Below, piece after piece: positions 11,756 through 14,942 of a DNA stretch of 14,942 nt; the first letter of the stretch is position 1; each line of letters opens with the position of its first letter. Below the pieces are notes generated by a model. The model was given only the letters and a program-made list of their open reading frames with translations, was not told the DNA's origin and did not search any database. The position numbers and the translations under genes are program-made. The DNA lies in the NCBI GenBank assembly GCA_905372265.1, contig CAJPOL010000037.1, forward strand, positions 1 through 14,942. The letters are read 5' to 3'. This stretch comes from an uncultured Treponema sp. (lineage in GTDB: Bacteria; Spirochaetota; Spirochaetia; Treponematales; Treponemataceae).

Positions 11756-13846
11756 ATGCGTATACGAAACCGATTAATTATTGAAAGTCTTGCAATGATA
11801 CTGCTGCTGGGCGCAGGTATTTTTGTTGCAAATTACCGTATGGTACGAAGTTTACTCAGCGTATCGATTTTTGAAAAAAATCATGCCGATGCGGCCGTGA
11901 TTGCTGAAAAAATAGACCGTTGGATTGATAAGCAAATTACGGTAATGGAACAAAATATCCATACCTTATTGTATTTCAATCTTTTTGAATATGAAGAATC
12001 GACAGCCTATTTAGTCGGTTTGAACGCTGCAAACGAAGGGAATGACTATTGTTATGGTTTAAGCGATAACCTGTTTGTAAACGGAACAGCTTGGAAAGCG
12101 CCGCCGAGCTTTATCGTCAAAGACCGGCCGTGGTGGACGGGAACACGAGGGTCGGACAGTGTATTTATCACACAGCCGTATGTGAGTTTAAGCGGGCAAG
12201 ATAAAATTATGGCGTTCGGTATTGCAAAAAGCTTTATAACACCGGATGGGCGGGATGGCGCTTTTTCCTCCGAAATCAATTTTAAGTATATCAGCAGTAT
12301 TTTATCCGATGTGAAAATAGGATCAGGCGGTTATGCTTTTTTGCTGACAAAAGATATGACGGTATTAACGCATCCGCATGAAGCGTATGCGCTTACGCTT
12401 GACCGCTCAACACAGCTGAAAGATATTGCCGGTGGACAGCTATTGGAACAGAGATTTAAGAATAAAGGAACGGAAGATACCGGCAGCGCCTTTATTGTCG
12501 ATTATGACGGCGTTAAAAGAATTCCATACTTTCTGGATTTACAAACAACCGATTGGACGCTTTGTATTTTAACGCCTGCCGAGCAGCTGTTCGGCCCGTT
12601 AAATCAGTTAAAAATGATTTTTTTGATTGTCGGCTCATTGCTGTCGATATGCGTTTTTCTGTTTTTCTTTATGCGCGGCACTATTCTATCTAGACGGATA
12701 CTCAAGGTCTCCGACCGGCTGAAAGAAATTGCGCACGGAGAAGGCGACTTAACCGTCAGTATTGCCGTAACGGGGAATGATGAACTTACCGGTATCGCGC
12801 ACTATTTTAATCAAACAATAGCAAAAATAGGGGCTTCCGTAAAAAATGTCAGCGCTAATACTGAACATATGCGGATAACCGGCAGTGAACTGGCAAGTAA
12901 TATGACTCAAGCGGCAAGTGCCCTCTATGAAATTACAACCAACATCAATAACATCAAAAAGCAGATTTTAACACAATCACAAAGTGTTATTGAAATCGGT
13001 TCGTCACTGCAAGCAATGACCAGAACAATAGAAAAACTTGATGATCAAGTGGATTCTCAGACGGAAACTGTTGACGCCTCTGATATGGCTATCAAACAGA
13101 TGGTTTCGAATATGGAATCGGTCGCTGCCATTATCAAGATCAATTTGGAGACTCTCGAAGAGCTGACCGGTGCAACAGGCAATGGAAAAATGCTTATTTT
13201 GGAGACTGTTGAGCTCAGTAAAGCGGTGGATGAAAGTTCCGATGTACTGTTGGAAACAAGCGCTATTATTCAAAATATCGCTGCTCAAACAAACTTGCTG
13301 TCTATGAATGCCGGTATTGAGGCTGCTCATGCAGGGGAAGCGGGAAAGGGTTTTGCCGTAGTTGCAGGAGAAATTAGGAAACTTGCGGAAGGTTCCAGCG
13401 CTCACGGAAGAAAAATCAGCGTAACGCTCAAGGATTTAAAAGAGAAGATAGAGCGTGTGAACGCTTCAGCTGAAGTAATCAAAAACCATTTTGACAGCAT
13501 TTTAAACCTCGTAGAAAAAACAAAAGCAATGGAAAATACCATTATGACTGCTATGAATGAGCAGCAGGAAGGAAATAAGCAGATTCTGTCAACGATTAAG
13601 ACCATCAATAAAGTTACTCATACGGTACAATTGGTATCACAAGAGATGCTGAAAGGAAGCGGTCTGGTTTCCAATGAGATGGATAGGCTTGCGAAGCTGT
13701 CGGATACCATTGCAGACAGTATGGAAGAGATTGCGGCAGGAACGTCCCAGATCAATACGGCCGTGCATGAAGTGAAAGAAATTACTCAGCAGAATAAGCA
13801 GAATATAGACAACTTATCGCAAGAGGTTGGACTGTTTAAGGTTTAA
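11756..13846 (+). CDS. Membrane methyl-accepting chemotaxis protein (Cache-HAMP-MCP)
   Basis: This 696-residue transmembrane chemoreceptor has TM1 at about residues 7-26. A periplasmic ligand-binding region of about 255 residues resembles a double Cache domain, with KDRPWWTGTRGSDSVFITQP near 122-141 and GGYAFLLTKDMTVLTHPH near 191-208. TM2 is at about 286-307, the HAMP linker at about 309-361, and a long coiled-coil signalling domain follows. Its tip is at about 507-544 (IAAQTNLLSMNAGIEAAHAG, then GKGFAVVAGEIRKLAEG). The WW-containing motif is common in Cache domains that bind amino acids and other small molecules; the ligand here is unknown. The C-terminus ends GLFKV with no CheR-docking pentapeptide. 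GGAGGG lies 7 nt before the ATG at 11756; a TTG at 11741 is in frame but overlaps that ribosome binding site. Confidence 0.92.
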   Translation: MRIRNRLIIESLAMILLLGAGIFVANYRMVRSLLSVSIFEKNHADAAVIAEKIDRWIDKQITVMEQNIHTLLYFNLFEYEESTAYLVGLNAANEGNDYCYGLSDNLFVNGTAWKAPPSFIVKDRPWWTGTRGSDSVFITQPYVSLSGQDKIMAFGIAKSFITPDGRDGAFSSEINFKYISSILSDVKIGSGGYAFLLTKDMTVLTHPHEAYALTLDRSTQLKDIAGGQLLEQRFKNKGTEDTGSAFIVDYDGVKRIPYFLDLQTTDWTLCILTPAEQLFGPLNQLKMIFLIVGSLLSICVFLFFFMRGTILSRRILKVSDRLKEIAHGEGDLTVSIAVTGNDELTGIAHYFNQTIAKIGASVKNVSANTEHMRITGSELASNMTQAASALYEITTNINNIKKQILTQSQSVIEIGSSLQAMTRTIEKLDDQVDSQTETVDASDMAIKQMVSNMESVAAIIKINLETLEELTGATGNGKMLILETVELSKAVDESSDVLLETSAIIQNIAAQTNLLSMNAGIEAAHAGEAGKGFAVVAGEIRKLAEGSSAHGRKISVTLKDLKEKIERVNASAEVIKNHFDSILNLVEKTKAMENTIMTAMNEQQEGNKQILSTIKTINKVTHTVQLVSQEMLKGSGLVSNEMDRLAKLSDTIADSMEEIAAGTSQINTAVHEVKEITQQNKQNIDNLSQEVGLFKV

Positions 13847-13865
13847 TACGGCAGTACATTCTGTA

Positions 13866-13921
13866 ACGGAGTACGGGATAGCCTTTGTAAGCTATCCCGT
13901 AGCGGCTTCCCATCACTCCGT
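13866..13921. terminator. Bidirectional hairpin between convergent genes
   Basis: TACGGGATAGC (13872-13882) and GCTATCCCGTA (13891-13901) are perfect 11-bp arms with an 8-nt loop. An outer pair, ACGGAG (13866-13871) and CTCCGT (13916-13921), can lengthen the structure. It lies between the chemoreceptor stop and the stop of the minus-strand TraB-like gene, where a shared terminator is expected. No clear T-run is present on either strand, so mRNA end protection or factor-assisted termination is an alternative. Confidence 0.55.
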
Positions 13922-14866
13922 TTACTCTTGTAGGGATAGTGTACCGTTTTGTTTCATAATCTCGAAAACGCTGTTGTCTCCAAGAAAGTGAGCGGTACCG
14001 GCAAAGACGAACGTCGTACCGCCTGCCTGTAGATATTCATGAAACTTACGCGCCCAGATACGGTTACGGTTTGTTAGAAGGACATCAACAAATGCCTGCA
14101 TTTTTTCTTCGGAGAATGCATCAGGCAGCTGTAAAAGAGAGTGTCCGAGCATCGCTGTAAGCGTTTCTCTATCATTCTTTATATATAAATCCCGTAATGT
14201 TTGTACCTCTGTAACGATATTTTTTGCTTCGGCAAGCGTTTCTTTCAGAATTGTCAGCTGATCTTCAAATGTTCCGTACGATAGTACATTGATTTGCTGT
14301 TCTATCGTATCAAGCGCTTCTACTTTTTTCTTACCGGCACGGTTAATAAGATACAGATCGATACCGTCAGCGGCCTTGAGACCTGCTTTAGCCAGCAGCA
14401 GCTGGGTAATCGTTGCATTCATAACCCATGGATTAAACGCAGCGAGCGACCGTACACCCGACTCACCTATGATGTCATACAAAAGAGCCAGCTCTTCCTG
14501 AGTTAACAGTTTCATCAGATTTTTTTCAGAATCGGCATTGATGCTTTGCACGTAAGCGGTTGTCAGCGCTTCTACGAGCTTTTGCATTTCCGCCATTCCG
14601 CCCAGCTCGCTCACTAACCGGTCAGCCCCATCAAAGGCCTTGAGAACATGCTCTTCCAGCGGAAAGACGCTCTTGTCGGCGACATGAATAGTTCCCAGTA
14701 CATAAACGGAAGCATTATCGGCTTTCAGCTCCCAAAAGAACCGTTCAGGGTGCTCAATCAATACCGCTTTTGCAGTTGTCTTTGCCGGAACAGTAGCGCA
14801 TCCGGTGAGTACCAGAGCAACAAGCATCGCTGCAAAAATCTTTTGTATACATGTACGTATAGTCAT
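13922..14866 (-). CDS. TraB/GumN-family lipoprotein
   Basis: This 314-residue protein has a lipoprotein signal ending LTGC (Cys23). The body is of the TraB/GumN family, related to the Tiki metalloprotease fold. Both family GxxH motifs are present: GTIH (58-61) in SVYVLGTIHVADKSVFPL near the N-terminus, and GTAH (290-293) in TTFVFAGTAHFLGDNSV near the C-terminus. A conserved Glu87 follows in DRLVSELGG, and LLTQEELALLYDII and FNPWVMNATITQL are typical inner segments. Members are proposed metal-dependent hydrolases or peptidases; no bacterial substrate is firmly known. The frame opens at 14938 and three ATGs lie in a row (14872, 14869, 14866). GAGAGG is best spaced for the last one, which also gives a normal signal peptide. 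Confidence 0.87.
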   Translation of the reverse strand: MTIRTCIQKIFAAMLVALVLTGCATVPAKTTAKAVLIEHPERFFWELKADNASVYVLGTIHVADKSVFPLEEHVLKAFDGADRLVSELGGMAEMQKLVEALTTAYVQSINADSEKNLMKLLTQEELALLYDIIGESGVRSLAAFNPWVMNATITQLLLAKAGLKAADGIDLYLINRAGKKKVEALDTIEQQINVLSYGTFEDQLTILKETLAEAKNIVTEVQTLRDLYIKNDRETLTAMLGHSLLQLPDAFSEEKMQAFVDVLLTNRNRIWARKFHEYLQAGGTTFVFAGTAHFLGDNSVFEIMKQNGTLSLQE

Positions 14867-14908
14867 CATCATACCTCTCATTATACTAGTATGGCTCACA
14901 TGGCCGGT

Positions 14909-14938
14909 AGTATAGCAGAGAAAACATAAGCTGCACAA
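14909..14938 (-). promoter_or_regulatory. Candidate promoter of the TraB-like gene
   Basis: On the minus strand TTGTGC (14938-14933) and TATACT (14914-14909) are separated by 18 bp. A perfect TATAAT at 14885-14880 is closer but would start transcription at or beyond the ribosome binding site, so it is less likely. A 10-bp palindrome ATACTAGTAT (14883-14892) overlaps that second box and could be an operator. Confidence 0.35.
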
Positions 14939-14942
14939 TCGG

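Noticed and set aside
1..14942. CRISPR array, tRNA, rRNA, phage genes or a defence system
   Set aside because: No regularly spaced repeats, cloverleaf-like segments, or phage/defence protein signatures were seen on either strand by reading.

Overview
The window looks like a chromosomal segment of a host-associated Treponema, by eye mid-40s % G+C and so nearer the T. vincentii/T. medium group than T. denticola. The main evidence is a tmpA-tmpB pair with overlapping stop/start codons, a MetQ lipoprotein of the Tp32 type, spirochaetal-style lipoprotein signal peptides, and two chemoreceptors of treponemal type. Species assignment is inference. No gene-free stretch exceeds 300 bases; the longest are the ~170-230 bp intergenic regions described below.

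Layout, left to right. (1) Positions 1-237 are the end of an insertion sequence: the N-terminus of a transposase on the minus strand, running off the window, plus a terminal region with two near-identical repeats. (2) 248-2601, plus strand: a PerR-type Fur-family repressor with its own promoter and an overlapping palindrome, then tmpA and tmpB, closed by a strong terminator. (3) 2664-4195, plus: an orphan methionine-binding lipoprotein (MetQ) and a secreted TPR protein. (4) 5763-4192, minus: a SlyD-type FKBP prolyl isomerase with a Cys-rich metal-binding tail, followed 3 nt later by a Gx/heptaprenyl-diphosphate-synthase-component-I family membrane protein that appears fused to an EcfT-like half. 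(5) 5940-7756, plus: murQ and a BadF-type sugar kinase overlapping by ATGA, a plausible MurNAc/GlcNAc recycling pair. (6) 9219-7774, minus: a soluble chemoreceptor with a C-terminal CZB zinc-binding domain. (7) 9450-11697, plus: ogt, an unrecognised lipoprotein behind a near-consensus promoter and a structured leader, then two overlapping small zinc-ribbon genes. (8) 11756-13846, plus: a membrane chemoreceptor (Cache-HAMP-MCP). (9) 14866-13922, minus: a TraB/GumN-family lipoprotein.

These are mostly separate short transcription units rather than one pathway. Themes that recur are metal/redox sensing or binding (PerR, CZB receptor, SlyD tail, FmdB and zinc-ribbon proteins), cell-envelope function (four lipoproteins, TmpB LysM, MurQ/kinase) and chemotaxis. 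I found no CRISPR array, rRNA, tRNA, phage module or recognisable defence system. The least ordinary signals are regulatory: competing RNA pairings around the tmpB-metQ terminator, the long inverted repeat in the leader of the unknown lipoprotein, an operator-like inverted repeat between slyD and murQ, and the structure at the insertion-sequence end. The most interesting protein is the Gx-EcfT-like fusion.
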